From Sisyra terminalis (Eukaryota; Arthropoda; Insecta; Neuroptera; Sisyridae), in NCBI GenBank assembly GCA_958496175.1, contig OY292276.1:21532001-21596000 (forward strand): 64,000 bases of DNA. Direction: 5' to 3'. The notes beneath the pieces were generated by a model. That model searched no databases. It had not been told where the DNA came from and worked only from the letters and a program-made list of their open reading frames with translations. Position numbers and translations under genes: made by a program. The stretch's first letter is position 1. Every line of letters starts with the position of its first letter. Shown here in pieces: positions 36,060 through 47,399 of this stretch.

Positions 36060-36360
36060 TAATTTCATATGCAGTTGTCGTAAATTGCTGATTGTTGAAT
36101 TCGTTGATAATTCATCGAGCATCGGTTAGTTTAATATTGGTATTCTCGTGGTGTTAATTAGCAAAAGATGGCTAAAAGACATCGTGAATGATTGACAGGG
36201 ATGGAAGGAGGCCTCGTGTGTTAAACGGAAACGGACAATTATTAATCATAAATTATTAGTAGAGTTGCGTTGCTGCTAATTAAATTTGATTGGAAACACC
36301 AATCAAGGAAAATGCTTACAATAGAGCTGATATATTACTATCGTTGAATTATTAATTTGG
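36060..36360. promoter_or_regulatory. Candidate homeodomain-regulated enhancer island
   Basis: A balanced 300-bp island contains TGATTGACAG at 36189-36198, a perfect match to the decamer bound by PBX/Exd with MEIS-PREP/Hth. It is surrounded by homeodomain-type cores (GTTAATTAGC, GCTAATTAAATT, ATTATTAATC). It has no ORF. The motif is seen; enhancer activity is inferred. This is the most convincing single regulatory motif cluster in the window. Confidence 0.4.
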
Positions 36361-37929
36361 ACGTGTGTTTTCTAGCTTTGAATTTTTTTATTTAAAATCA
36401 TGCCTTAAAAAGGTGATAAAATGCGATAAAACATACAATTTGATTGGTTGTTAAGAAAATAATACTTTTTTTTTGATATACGTACCGAAATTTATTTAAT
36501 ATATAATGTGGGTATTGTTCAGTTGCTAAATAATTACTCAATTTTATAATGGCAAATTGAGTTGGTGCTTTGAATTCAATAATTGTAAATTGGTCCTTTT
36601 CTCCACACTTAATGTTTCGTGGTTTACATTTTTAAGTTTTCATTCATAAATCAGAAGAATTTATAAAGATCATTTTACATCGGTTTTCATTAATCATATT
36701 TTTTTTTAATAAGTTGATATTTTTTTAAACAAAAAATCTAAAAAAAATGTTGATCATATATTTGACAACATTTCCTAATGAAACTTACATGTGGTGGTAT
36801 CACATCATTCAAAGCATTATGAGCTCACATATTTAACACTGATAAAAATATTAGTTTCTTCCTAAATTAGTCGAAAAGTTTTGATTTCTAAATCTATATT
36901 AAGGCAACCTCCTCATTCCCACTGGGCAAGTACCCAGAGTTCCGGGATCGATAGAGACTCCCTAGTTCCTCCCTAAAAATGTTACTTTTTCGAATCATAT
37001 TATAAACTATTTATTTAATGTGATACAGTAAAGAAATAAAAATAACAGTTGAATAAAGCTAGAAATTTGCTTATCTACTCTTTATACATATGTTAATAGT
37101 TAAAAGCCATAGGAACCTCATTATACTTATATGTCCAAAGCTTTCAGTAGATGCAAAACGGTTTTGAATTAAGGGAAAAACATTTCTAATAGCATTTATG
37201 GCATTTTTACTATAATGCATCGAATAATGCAATTGCACTGGAATCTACAGTCTCTTGTTATGATTGTTGAATGAGTCACAACTTGATTGGATTAAAAAAA
37301 ATTTTGATAAATTAATTTTTATGTAAAATGCATAGTATGCAATACTAGATGTTATTTTTTTTTTGCCTTATGATGCAAGGGGTAGAAGTATGGTGAATCG
37401 GCCTCGGAAAGATATTTTAATGATTCTTAAGAGGTGTATAGGTATCAATAAAATAGTGAGATCCTGGAATTACTAAGGTCTTTTGCTTTATCTTAAGAGT
37501 TTTGACTAAAACCTAATAGAGAAAATTTCACTAAACAAGAATTTTTAGATTAATTATAATGGAACGAAAATTAGGAAGAAAAAAGTGGAATACAAATTTA
37601 TATGGTCAAAATTTGTCAATCACTTTGCAGGAGTACAACCTTATGTTTTGATGGCCCTCGGGATTTTTTTTTAAATAAGATTTTTAGACTCATGATCTTA
37701 GCGAAATATGATGTGTATCACGTAATGAATCGGTCCTCAGTTTTGGCACTTTCTCCTTACAAAAAATAACCCAAAAAATAAACGAAAAATATTTTTATTT
37801 TACTAAGAAAGATAACCCTATTTTACTGAAGCCAAAAGCCTTGTATTATAAATTGTAGTATGTTACCACTTTCAAAGATCCATTTTGATTCTTAGCAAAA
37901 ACTTACACATTTATCAAGAAATCATAATT
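36361..37929. other. AT-rich sequence, nothing recognised
   Basis: It is AT-rich with a balanced patch at 36905-36970 (CACTGGGCAAGTACCCAGAG). No TIR pair or ORF is visible. Confidence 0.35.
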
Positions 37930-38330
37930 TTCATAATATGTAGTACACGAAGCGTTCGTACGTCGCGATCTGATCTCATGCAAAATGACAGAAGTGTTTT
38001 TGGCATTCATTTCCGGTGAAACTATGACATTTATGAAAAAATATAAAAGAGAATTTTTTGTAGGAAATTTCCTCAGCTCGCATTTTGATAATAGCTATTT
38101 TATTCGTATTTTGCACGGTTTAAAAGTTATAATGAAAAAATATTATTATTTTTGGAAAGTCAATTTTGAGGGGACGCGGCGTCTCCCGGTGATGGATTTT
38201 TTGGTTAAAATCATGTTTGGGATTTAATCTAGGGATAAATAAAAAAATGGCTTCTACGTACTTATTGGTGAGTATATGCTTAAACGACTGTACCTTTGGG
38301 ATCATTTTAGACTCCAATTCATGAAATCTC
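37930..38330. repeat. Repeat-like block of unknown family
   Basis: The block begins with GAAGCGTTCGTACGTCGCGA and runs into a plus frame of 80 codons (37985-38227) that ends in GGGGACGCGGCGTCTCCCGG, with an antisense frame of 65 codons. The style (GAAACTATGACATTTATG, then CGGTTTAAAAGTTATAATG) is like the non-coding part of dispersed insect repeats. I cannot name the family or find termini. Calling it a repeat is inference. Confidence 0.25.
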
Positions 38331-39179
38331 CGGCAATGGCTATAAGTAACTTTTAACTACCAAATTTTTGTCTCAAGAGCTTTTAATTCAAAATTTATAA
38401 AATCTAAAAACAACTTTTAAATCTAAAAAATTTAATAAATAATTTTAGCCGAAATTGCTAATATTCGCTGTATATTTTTTAACTATTATGGTTGTTTGTT
38501 GAAAACTAAAAAAGCTTATGCTTAATTGAAAAGAATATCAAGCTTTAAATTGAGTACAATTTAAATATTTATTTATATTTTTGTAGTATTACGATTCTAA
38601 TTGCCGATAAACAATTTAGATTTAGTGGATCATGGGAATTTTTTATAAATAACAAGCTTTTTGCAAAAGTTGAAGCCATGTTAGGCTTGCAACTACAATG
38701 AAATAATTCGCTGTACAGAAGAAATAAAATATAATGTAAAAAGTTTCAGTATAATATTTTAAAGTTGATACGGGCATAAATCATTAATGGAAATTTCATT
38801 TAAAAATCAATGAAAATTTTATGATAAACACTATAATTTGTGTAAATTTTGCCGTTTCGGCAATTTAAACCATGAAATTTTGAAACCAAAGCGACACTGT
38901 AAGTATATCACCTGAAATTATTGTTTTACGATTATTTTTCGCCCGTAGCTTTTCCATATCAATCACTTTTCCGAAAGAGAAAGTTTTTTGATTAAACTAT
39001 TTAAATATTTTTTACGTTGAGCCAAATCTTAAACCATAAATATAATTAATAAAAGTAATAAATGTAATGATAACAAATTTTCTTCATTTTATTTTAATGA
39101 TTTTTTCCGTTTCGATTTTAAAAGGAAATGTAAAATATTTATGTAAAATAAAAGAAAAGTGAGTAACAATTTCGAAAAT
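38331..39179. other. AT-rich sequence, nothing recognised
   Basis: I see AT-rich DNA with no ORF or repeat structure. Confidence 0.4.
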
Positions 39180-39615
39180 GTCTTAATAAAAACCCAAGTT
39201 CAAGGCAATCAAGCCAGCATCTCTTCCGTTTAAACACCGATAGTAAAGTATATAAAATCCCAATCAAAACTCATAAAACTCTTTCTAATAAATCAATCTA
39301 AAAGTTTTCGTTTTAAATGAGAAAAAAGATGACTTCGTGTCGAAAAATTGAGGTCAGTTTTATAACGAATTAATTAAAATAATATGTCGATCGAGGCAAC
39401 AACTTCACACACAAAACGAAAGAAAGCGTCCTCCGCTACAATTAAAAATAATAAATCGAAAACAAGAGATGAAATTCAATTGATATAAGAAGGCCGCGAA
39501 ACGATTGCTCAATGAATTGATTTGGGGAAAAATTGAAAAGTTTTCAATATGTGAATGATAAAAGCGATGTTAATGAGGAGATTTGGACGATAAAGACGAC
39601 GAAGAGGAGTAAAAG
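39180..39615. other. Balanced-composition island
   Basis: This non-repetitive block, G+C-richer toward the right, leads into the small ORF at 39616. It has no splice-flanked frames; a regulatory role is possible. Confidence 0.3.
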
Positions 39616-39720
39616 ATGATGAACTCCTGCATGACCGCTTGTATGAGATTGAGTAATTATTCTGACGGCTTAATCATGAGCGAGTTGTTCGGGCTGACCG
39701 ACCTCGATGGGCCCATCTGA
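39616..39720 (+). CDS. Candidate 34-residue small ORF
   Basis: The ATG at 39616 (a second in-frame ATG follows) opens 34 codons to the TGA at 39718-39720, with an in-frame stop just upstream (GAG TAA AAG ATG). The translation includes MNSCMTACMRLSNYSDG and ends SELFGLTDLDGPI. Its G+C is close to 50%, far above the flanks, and codons are varied. I recognise no family, signal peptide or domain. It may be a small peptide gene, an upstream ORF of an unseen transcript, or conserved non-coding DNA. Confidence 0.2.
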   Translation: MMNSCMTACMRLSNYSDGLIMSELFGLTDLDGPI

Positions 39721-40300
39721 CCACATTCCCGCACTGCATGTTTCCCATCTGCTTCCCTCTCACACATTCCTCACCCATCTCGTACCACTCTCCCATCTTA
39801 AGACTCCTCAGCTTCTTCTTTCCTCCTCAGCCCCAACATCGACTTCACAAAAGAAACATCTCAACTCCAAATCAAACAACACCGAATTTTTCGATGCAAT
39901 AAAAGAAACCCTCCACCACCAAAAACTAAAATCCACGAAGATGCTTCGCCAAAAATACATTTTAATATTGTTGTAAATAACTACTTGTTATGCCCGCAAA
40001 CATCACTCTCCACATCTCTTTTCTCTCATTTGAATAACTCGAATATTTTTTTGAATTATCTTAATTATTTCGTACGAATACTATACGTGTATCCACATTA
40101 TATCATAAATTATTCACTAGCAACATCTCTGTGTAAAAATTTGGTGATTATAAAGCCATCGTACCACCAGCTCTTTTTTCTCTTATTTTACAACTTGCAA
40201 CGTCTCTTGAAACCAGATAAGTTCATGAAATTATTTAATTTTAAACAAGTTTTACGATTACGTCTCATAACTTATTTTAATATTACAAATTAACTCACCT
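39707..40300 (+). other. C+T-skewed segment with an 89-codon frame
   Basis: From about 39710 to 40200 the plus strand is unusually poor in G and rich in C and T or A (CCCTCTCACACATTCCTCAC at 39754). An ATG frame of 89 codons (39707-39976) is Ser/His/Leu/Thr-rich because of this skew and is not a known protein. A strong plus-strand acceptor-like tract, CTTCTTCTTTCCTCCTCAG, ends at about 39830. A further 102-codon frame (39985-40293) has AT-rich character. Confidence 0.25.
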
Positions 40301-40763
40301 CTTACCTTCAACTTCGTATACGTGGCATAATACTATACCGACAATGGTTTAACTCGTTTTTGCCCAGTGTTCCAATATTGAAACATTTAGATATTTTACC
40401 CCCATTCCATTATGCATGGCGCACTGATACACTCTAATCACTGTTCCAAATGGAACATGTTAAAAAACTCATACAAAAACAAAAGTAATATAAAAAAAAA
40501 TATGTATCATATAGTCATATAGACAACACTATGAATTATTGATATTATTTTCAACTTTAAAAAAATACAGGCAAAAATGGGTTAAACTTACCTGTCGTAA
40601 ATATGTAAATTGTAAACCATCTCAATTACTAGAACTATAATGAAAAAATAATCTACTGTGACTAACACCTCAATAACTATGGTAATAACTATATAATTAA
40701 TAACTATGATAAATAACAATAATAACAACTCAAACACCATGAGACCTTTAGATCTGTAAATCT
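40301..40763. other. AT-rich sequence, nothing recognised
   Basis: It holds irregular (AATAACTAT)n-like repeats at about 40665-40720. Otherwise I see nothing. Confidence 0.4.
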
Positions 40764-40771
40764 CCTTAACC

Positions 40772-41052
40772 CAGCGTTTTCCAAACTCGGAGGCCCACCT
40801 CCTTAAGGAGCCGTGGACTAATCTAAAGGAAAGTGGAAATATTAGCCAGGATTTCTAACCAAGAGATTTGATAAGCTTTAGGCTAATAGAAAAGTACATC
40901 CATCTCATTAAGTGACAATAATAAAATATTGCTATTTGTTTTTTCTTGTGTATAAGAGTTTATTTTAGTAAATTCTTAAATACTGAAAATGTTTGTAGTA
41001 TTTTATAAAATTTTTAAGGGAGCCGTGGTAAAGTAAAGTTTGGAAACCACTG
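40772..41052. mobile_element. hAT-type MITE with decayed 8-bp target duplication
   Basis: The left end CAGCGTTTTCCAAACT and the reverse complement of the right end, CAGTGGTTTCCAAACT, match at 14 of 16 positions. Both carry the subterminal word GGAGCCGTGG (inside left at about 40805, inside right at about 41020). Flanking octamers CCTTAACC (40764-40771) and CATTAATC (41053-41060) agree at 6 of 8 bases, as expected for an old hAT target duplication. It is 281 bp with no coding capacity. Confidence 0.85.
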
Positions 41053-41060
41053 CATTAATC

Positions 41061-42439
41061 AATGATTCAATAAAAAATAGGAGGTATAATTACTTTAGAA
41101 CTTGTAAAATAAACAACTATTATATCCGTTTACAGTTTATTAACGTATTTGCTTCATAGTATTTATAAATTTGAAGAAAAAAATTTAATCAAAGACCTTT
41201 AATTCAAATGTGTAGTTGCCATGATAAAACAATTGTAAACTAATAAACAAAAAAAAATTATACATACGCATCTATTATCTTCGGAATGAAAAAACAGCGA
41301 TTATCAAAAATCGGTTAGAATTTTTACTTATTAATTTAAAAAAATCAATAACCTTCACAAAATCATGAATGAATTTATGGATTAATTTTAAGATTTATTG
41401 TGTCAATTAAAGATTATGGACGTAAAAATAGTACCTTCTTGGTTAGTTTAAAATTAAGATAATCAAAATAATTCTTATATTCTAAAATTTTAAAATATTA
41501 ATAGTTTTATCGCTTCTTTTTATCCAGACGGTGGGTTGGTCGAAATTATATCACGTGACCAAATCTGACGCTGAAAATCAGCGTTAAGCGTCAGCATGAA
41601 ATCGCAACTTAAAAGTTCTTTACAAATTCTTTACAAAGAAGTTCTTTACAAGTTCTTTACAAAGAATCATTATAGGTACTCTGTGATATATTTTTCTTCA
41701 GACTTTTATTTAACACAAAGTTTTATCTAGCTTGAGAAGTACTGGACAAAACTTTCTCAAGCCAATACTTTAATAGTTACCGGATGAAAATATAAATTCC
41801 AATCCTCTATTATCTACGTATATCTACGTCTTTGAGTCATTAAATAAGAATATTTACGAAAAAAAAATATACTGTAACGAATATGAACTTTTTTGTTTCA
41901 CCGAGTTTCGAAAAATTGTTATCATAATCTCAACTGATTGACTAAGAAAGGATCGGTTCTTCATGCCTTTTTTTGCCTATTATACATGCTACCGTTAAAG
42001 TAAACATAAACGTTAATGTAAACACTAACTAATCAATTTAGATGTATAAGAACTTTTCGCTGTATTTTTTTCCTAAGTTCCCATTATTTGTTAATCACAG
42101 ATAATGAAATCTATTGTATTTTTATAATTTACATAAAATGTCTATAATGCATTCAAAACATTTGTGAAACTATTCAATACTGAAAAAAAATGTTGATTCG
42201 TCACAATCATATCTCCAAAAACCAAAAGTACGTCATAAGATTTAACGAATAACACTGCTTTGTGGAAGAATACTTTAACGATGTGGAAACTTTATCGGAA
42301 TTTATATCATATCCACATTATGAATTAAAATTGTATAAAACATGAATAATTACTATATTAAAGTAGAAAGCAATTAAAAGATATATTTATTAAAAAACCA
42401 AAATCGTGATTAAAATAAAAAATTTTCTTCACGTAAAAC
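41061..42439. other. AT-rich sequence with a small tandem repeat
   Basis: Short direct repeats of TTCTTTACAAA occur about four times at 41618-41668. ACGCTGAAAATCAGCGT near 41570 forms a perfect 7-bp hairpin. Otherwise it is AT-rich DNA with nothing recognised. Confidence 0.4.
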
Positions 42440-43080
42440 ACTTAGATAATACATAATCGCTTTCATTACTTCATATTACTCAATGAATGTGCAACAAGTA
42501 TATAATTTGAAAATGGCAAAACGCAAACAAATAATTTCGATATTAAAGTCAATTTCAATACAAGACACACACGGCACACTCTGTATTTGATTGTCGCACC
42601 ATTTATGGTGGAGGAAGGTGATGTCGAACACATACGAGACAAGACTTGACAAAGCATTCATCCTCCCCCTATGACCAACTCTTAGCCAATACTTCGACAA
42701 TAAATTGCATACAGGGAAGCTTTTCGAAATTCGCTTCGATTATAAAACAAACAACACAATAATTGCTACATAAAACAATCACTTTAATAAGCCTGAGAGA
42801 AAAACGAAATTTATTGATATTGGCCTTAAAACGGGTTCGATTTTTCTCTGGCAAGGCTTGTGAATAATATTATTCTTGCGAATTAAATCGTGATAATGTT
42901 TGATTTGGTTCGTCGTTGGAATATGAGTTTGGAGCTCTTTTCTTGTGACGTCACTGGACCGGTTTTCTACGTCGTGCTCTGCATTATTTTGTTCGTTTTC
43001 CGGACTTGAATAGTGTGTCGGCTTTTGACTTTGATCGTAAATAATATTTTGTATTTATGTTTTGTGGATCATTGCAATAG
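42440..43080. promoter_or_regulatory. Candidate cis-regulatory island
   Basis: This balanced non-repetitive block has overlapping minus ORFs of 61-74 codons that I do not recognise. A perfect CRE palindrome TGACGTCA lies at 42946-42953, near several CGTCGTT and CGTCGTG words. A regulatory role is inferred. Confidence 0.3.
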
Positions 43081-43552
43081 GCTTTACGTTAAAATTGACT
43101 TAAGGCGCTCCAATGTCGAGAAATATTTTTTTCCGCAAAGATACTTGTTAGCTCTACATCCGAATTTAATTCCCATTTCATTATGGAAATTAAAAATACT
43201 AATAGTAATAAATAATAGAAGTTTAATCTGCAAATTCAATAAACGGATACATTCATTACAATCATTGATACCCCGAAAAATGATCTCTTGAAAACTTTGT
43301 CCTGGCAATTGAATCCTCAAACAGTTTTTTAATGCCATTGTGAGTACTTAACACATTAAATTGTGAGATTAATAAAACCAACCTTCTAAGAAGAATTTTA
43401 ATTACTACAACTTTATGAACTAATTATTGTAAGTCTCATATAATTTATATTAATATTTGTTTTATGGAAAGCTTTACGTTTGGAAAATCTACCTGAAACG
43501 TAAAGTTTTTAATGTCTGCATTTTAATTCGACATACGTACAGAAAACAATGA
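43081..43552. other. Mixed sequence with overlapping antisense ORFs
   Basis: Plus (43013-43291) and minus (43084-43338) frames of 92 and 84 codons overlap almost completely. Neither resembles a known protein, and both are probably incidental. Confidence 0.3.
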
Positions 43553-43560
43553 CACCCTGG

Positions 43561-43841
43561 CAAGGGCGTATTCAGGATTTTTTCGGGGGGGGGGGGGGGA
43601 AGGAATATCATCTTTCATTTGCAAGTGCGTGAAAGAGATCACGAAAAAAAATTCGCAATTCCAGCCAGAAATAGACTAGAGTTTTATTAATGTTCTTTCT
43701 GCTATTTTATTCATATATTTTCACAACTTTAATAATTTGATTTGCTTCTAAGTATGTATTGTTATGGAATCTTCACAGTTAACAAAAATACCCTGGGGGG
43801 TACGTGCCCCCGTGCCCCCCTACCCCTTAAATCCGCCCTTG
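43561..43841. mobile_element. hAT-type MITE with perfect 8-bp target duplication
   Basis: CACCCTGG occurs immediately before (43553-43560) and after (43842-43849) the element. The left end CAAGGGCGTATTCAGG and the reverse complement of the right end, CAAGGGCGGATTTAAGG, are the TIRs. The subterminal regions are extreme: a run of 15 G at 43585-43599 on the left, and GGGGGGTACGTGCCCCCGTG CCCCCC on the right, which can fold. It is 281 bp with no transposase. The perfect duplication marks a comparatively recent insertion. A 61-codon frame crossing the right end is incidental. Confidence 0.95.
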
Positions 43842-43889
43842 CACCCTGGATACCAACTGAAAAAAATCAAAACAATTCAAAGAAAAGTA

Positions 43890-44070
43890 TAAGTACTTGG
43901 CTAAAAAGTATCTCAAAAAATAATTGAACATAAGTATTTAAATTTCCTTTTTTAAGAGTAACTAGATCTTCTCTTCTCTAGATCTAGAGTAACTTATCTA
44001 GTATCTTGATAAAGTATCTATTCTTAAGTATCTGTGACGATATAGTATTTCGAAGTATCCATACTTCGTA
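43890..44070 (+). repeat. AAGTATCT-rich dispersed repeat, copy 1
   Basis: The words AAAGTATCTCAAAAAATAAT, AAGTATTTAAATTTCCT and AGAGTAACTAGAT recur in the same order in copy 2 at 58640-58780. Within it are two perfect palindromes: CTCTAGATCTAGAG (43976-43989) and CGAAGTAT/ATACTTCG (44051-44068, 2-base loop). Copy 2 ends in a hAT-like terminus, so this copy is probably a fragment of the same hAT family. Confidence 0.5.
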
Positions 44071-44819
44071 TGATTAAACTTGTTTTGTTTTTTTTTTCGA
44101 TCATAATAACATATTGATAATCAAACCTGAAGACCAAATAACCATAATGAATATTTCGTACTTTTCATAAGTTTAGGGTGCAACTCAAAACGCGTTTCAA
44201 ATAAAACGATAGAGACATAATGAAATTACTTTATTCCTGCATTTCAAACTTACTACTGGTACTTTTACAGGTACTTAATTTTTTTTTTTTTTTGAAAATC
44301 AAGCTTGAATTAAACTTCCCCATTTTCCAATGAAAGAACTTTGGTTTCCCTTTAGTTCAGAGACCACACTAAATCTAAAGAGTGAGTACCATCCTTATTT
44401 CACAACGGGTGCTATTCGCCTTTACTTCTTTCAAATACATAATTTTGTCAAGGTGATATATCATGACACGTAATAAATAATCATTTAACAGCACACACCT
44501 TAAATTAAAATATTCCAAGTTACAACTGGACAATTACACTTGAAATATTTTGTTTTTTAGTTCCAAGAGGATGTTTCTCTTTTATGTAATAAGATACATA
44601 AATTGGAGTTTCTTTAATTGATAATTTGACTAAAGAATTTGAATGGGATTATTATTTTTATGATTAAGTAAAATATTTATTGATATTGAGTCGTTTCGTT
44701 TTAAATAGTTAAGTAGATACCTAAGTAATTCCGAGTCGTACGGCTCCTTAAGCGTTGTTTTATTCCTCTATTATGTGCGATTGTATTGATGTTAAATACA
44801 AATGATTATGCTAATTGAA
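44071..44819. other. AT-rich sequence with a T15 run
   Basis: The T homopolymer lies at 44279-44293. Otherwise I see nothing recognisable. Confidence 0.4.
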
Positions 44820-45560
44820 TTGTTTTGAAATTTAAAAGACAATAGCGTCCTCTAATTGTCTTATGCGCCAAGCACGCCACTGAATTTTTCAAGTGTTGCA
44901 CGTACAAAAAGCACCAACAGTGGTTAGGATAGTGGCGGCAGAAGCGCGCATGAAGTTGCCCTCGATTAAAACAACATATTTCCTTTATTTTCTTGCTCGG
45001 TTACTCAGTTACTTTTTTTTTAACATCCTCTCGTTCAAATACAGACAAAAACCATTGTTACATTGGTGTGATCAAGGTGTAATTGTTTTTATCAACAAGC
45101 TCAACAACGTCTTATGTCTCCGCGCGATTGTCTCGTTACATTAAAGCCATTTCGGTCGATTCAATTATACAACTTGTTCGATTATTATACGACGACGAGA
45201 CTTTCTCAAAATTCTCATCTTTTTTACGCGGGGTTGTTGATGCGGTTTATTTACAAAAATAATAAGACACACATATATAGAGTAATTAGTAAAACCAGCT
45301 TTGATTGTTGGCGCTGCTAAGTGGTTTGTGGTTAGTCCGGTTCTGTACAAATGCGGCTCAATATTAATTGCCCTTACTAATGATTGAGTTATTGCAGTCG
45401 TTATTGAATTCCAGCGTTGTTAACACAATAAAAACATATATACAATGCCTAACACACAAACACACTCCCATCTTCATGCGACATGTGACATTTTTTTTCC
45501 TCAAACAATACAGTCGATCCAATTTCGACAATTGGATCCACCTGCTAATTCTATTATTGA
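44820..45560. other. Balanced-composition non-coding island
   Basis: Overlapping plus and minus frames of 61-83 codons (44893-45350) occupy the block and none is recognisable. The start (TTATGCGCCAAGCACGCCAC) is G+C-rich. It resembles the other islands. Confidence 0.3.
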
Positions 45561-47399
45561 AATCTAGTCAATAAGAAAATATTTTCGGCCAATCTGTAGT
45601 TTAACAAAATATTTAATTAAAAAACGAAGATATTAATTAAAAAATATTAAGAAATTCCTCAAAATACCAAACTCGTGTTAGAAGTTAGACTGTCCTAAAA
45701 TTCGTTGTCAATGAGGAAGTCAAAGCAGAAGTGAAGACATTTACTTATTAATTTAACAACAGAAGTGATGAAAAGCTATTAACAATATTTAACTTCTAAA
45801 ATTGTTCATAGTGCGCCTCCTTTTTGGCAATCAATTAGTATGCAGTAAAACTTCTTAACATTTGAAAATAAATACTAAATATAAATAGCATAAAAATAAG
45901 AACCATGAAAAATTAAAAAAAAATAACAAAGTGTGAATTTGATTCGTACACTTATAGTTTCATAAAATTGCTAAATTATAATTTAGAAGTCATCCCTCAA
46001 ACTGATGTATCTATGCAAACATTTTCGTCAATAATTTCTACTTTGTTTTAATTCCTATACAGGTCATGAAAATTTTGGGGGTTGTAGATATATTAAGAGC
46101 ATACTCCAAAGCTCCACAACCAAAAAAATCGTCAACATTAGAATGAAATAAAGGATTTTAAATATGCCAATGAAATCTGTATAACAGGGATCTTAAGTGA
46201 CTTAAACTTTTGCCCACCTATGAAAAGGCTTTTCTTTGGCCCATTTTCACCAAATAGGAAGGTATAAAACGATAGTTGTCTTCTTTATAGAGGGTTGCGC
46301 TGAAAGAAGTCGAAAAGGAAATGTAAATTTTATTTTTTTAAAAATCAAAACAACTACGGAAAGAATGGGAATGTTTGTAAACAAATGCATCATATAACTT
46401 AACCAAATCTGACAAATTGTCCTACTTGTACAAGCAAATGAACTGTAAAACCCAATTGTAGAGATAAATATCGAAACAATCTAAAATATCAAAGCTCAGT
46501 AAAATTTGAAAATTCACAGTGACAGAGGTCGTTCAATGCTAAGATGTCGGGACTTTAATGTAATTATTAGTAGTAGAGGTTTTTCACATATTTTAGGTCG
46601 CAATTTTAAGGCCCTTTATAATCCAATAAGCCAAGAAACACGTTTTTTATACGTCGCAGCAAAAAATCCGTTAGTAACATCGCTATCGTAAGATTTAAGA
46701 ATTTCCCTTTCATTTATAATAACAAATACTTATCTCAAAATTCAATACCAGATCAATTAAGAGAGTAAAAGATAATTTTTGAAGTAATTATGCAAGCTTT
46801 TATCAATACTAAACGACAAGGAATCAGAATGATAACAGAATAAAGGATTTTGTATCAAATTTATTAGAAGCTAATTGAAATATTTTTTTGACGCCTCCTG
46901 GTGATATAGTTACTAACTATGAGGAGCTTTACTATATGGTGGAAATTTTAGTTTCCTTGAAAAATATTCATTTAAAAACGAAAATAAAAACTTATTTGAT
47001 AATTAGATTATGATATAATAAATGATCTAACCAAATAGTTTAAAACTTTGTGCTTAAAAGTTTTACCTCGTAACTGCTATAGACAAGACAGAACATTACT
47101 AAAAAATTCTAAGTCCACAAGTCATAATACGCCAAAATACGTATATTGAAAATAATCCAGGTAAAATTAAACTAAACTTACGTAAAAATGTTCTGTTTTG
47201 TCATTCAACTTTTTAAGTTATGCCAATGAAAAAGGATACAAATTTAATATGTTGTACAACAGAAGTTTTACTATAATGATTTTTTAAGCAAATTAAGTTT
47301 TCGGTTGAGAATTATTTTCAATATTGGCTAAAAACGGAGAAAACAAACCGAGAATTTTATTAATAAATTACAAATAACAGCTTAATTGATGCGCGTTTT
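45561..47399. other. AT-rich sequence with weak features
   Basis: It is mostly AT-rich. A 61-codon plus ORF (46506-46691) matches nothing known to me. The word GACGCCTCCTGGTGATATAG (46891) resembles GTGCCTCCTAGTCGCATC near 56077, a possible trace of a dispersed repeat. Confidence 0.3.

Noticed and set aside
40580..40605. Minus-strand ACAG/GTAAGT junction like a recursive splice site
   Set aside because: It has a good donor, but the upstream sequence lacks a polypyrimidine tract, so the acceptor half is not credible.
43742..43927. 61-codon ORF
   Set aside because: It crosses the right end of the hAT MITE and its target duplication, so it is a composite of unrelated sequence.
44265..44300. 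T15 run near a TACAG/GTACTT junction
   Set aside because: The T-run is downstream of the junction rather than upstream, so it cannot act as its polypyrimidine tract.
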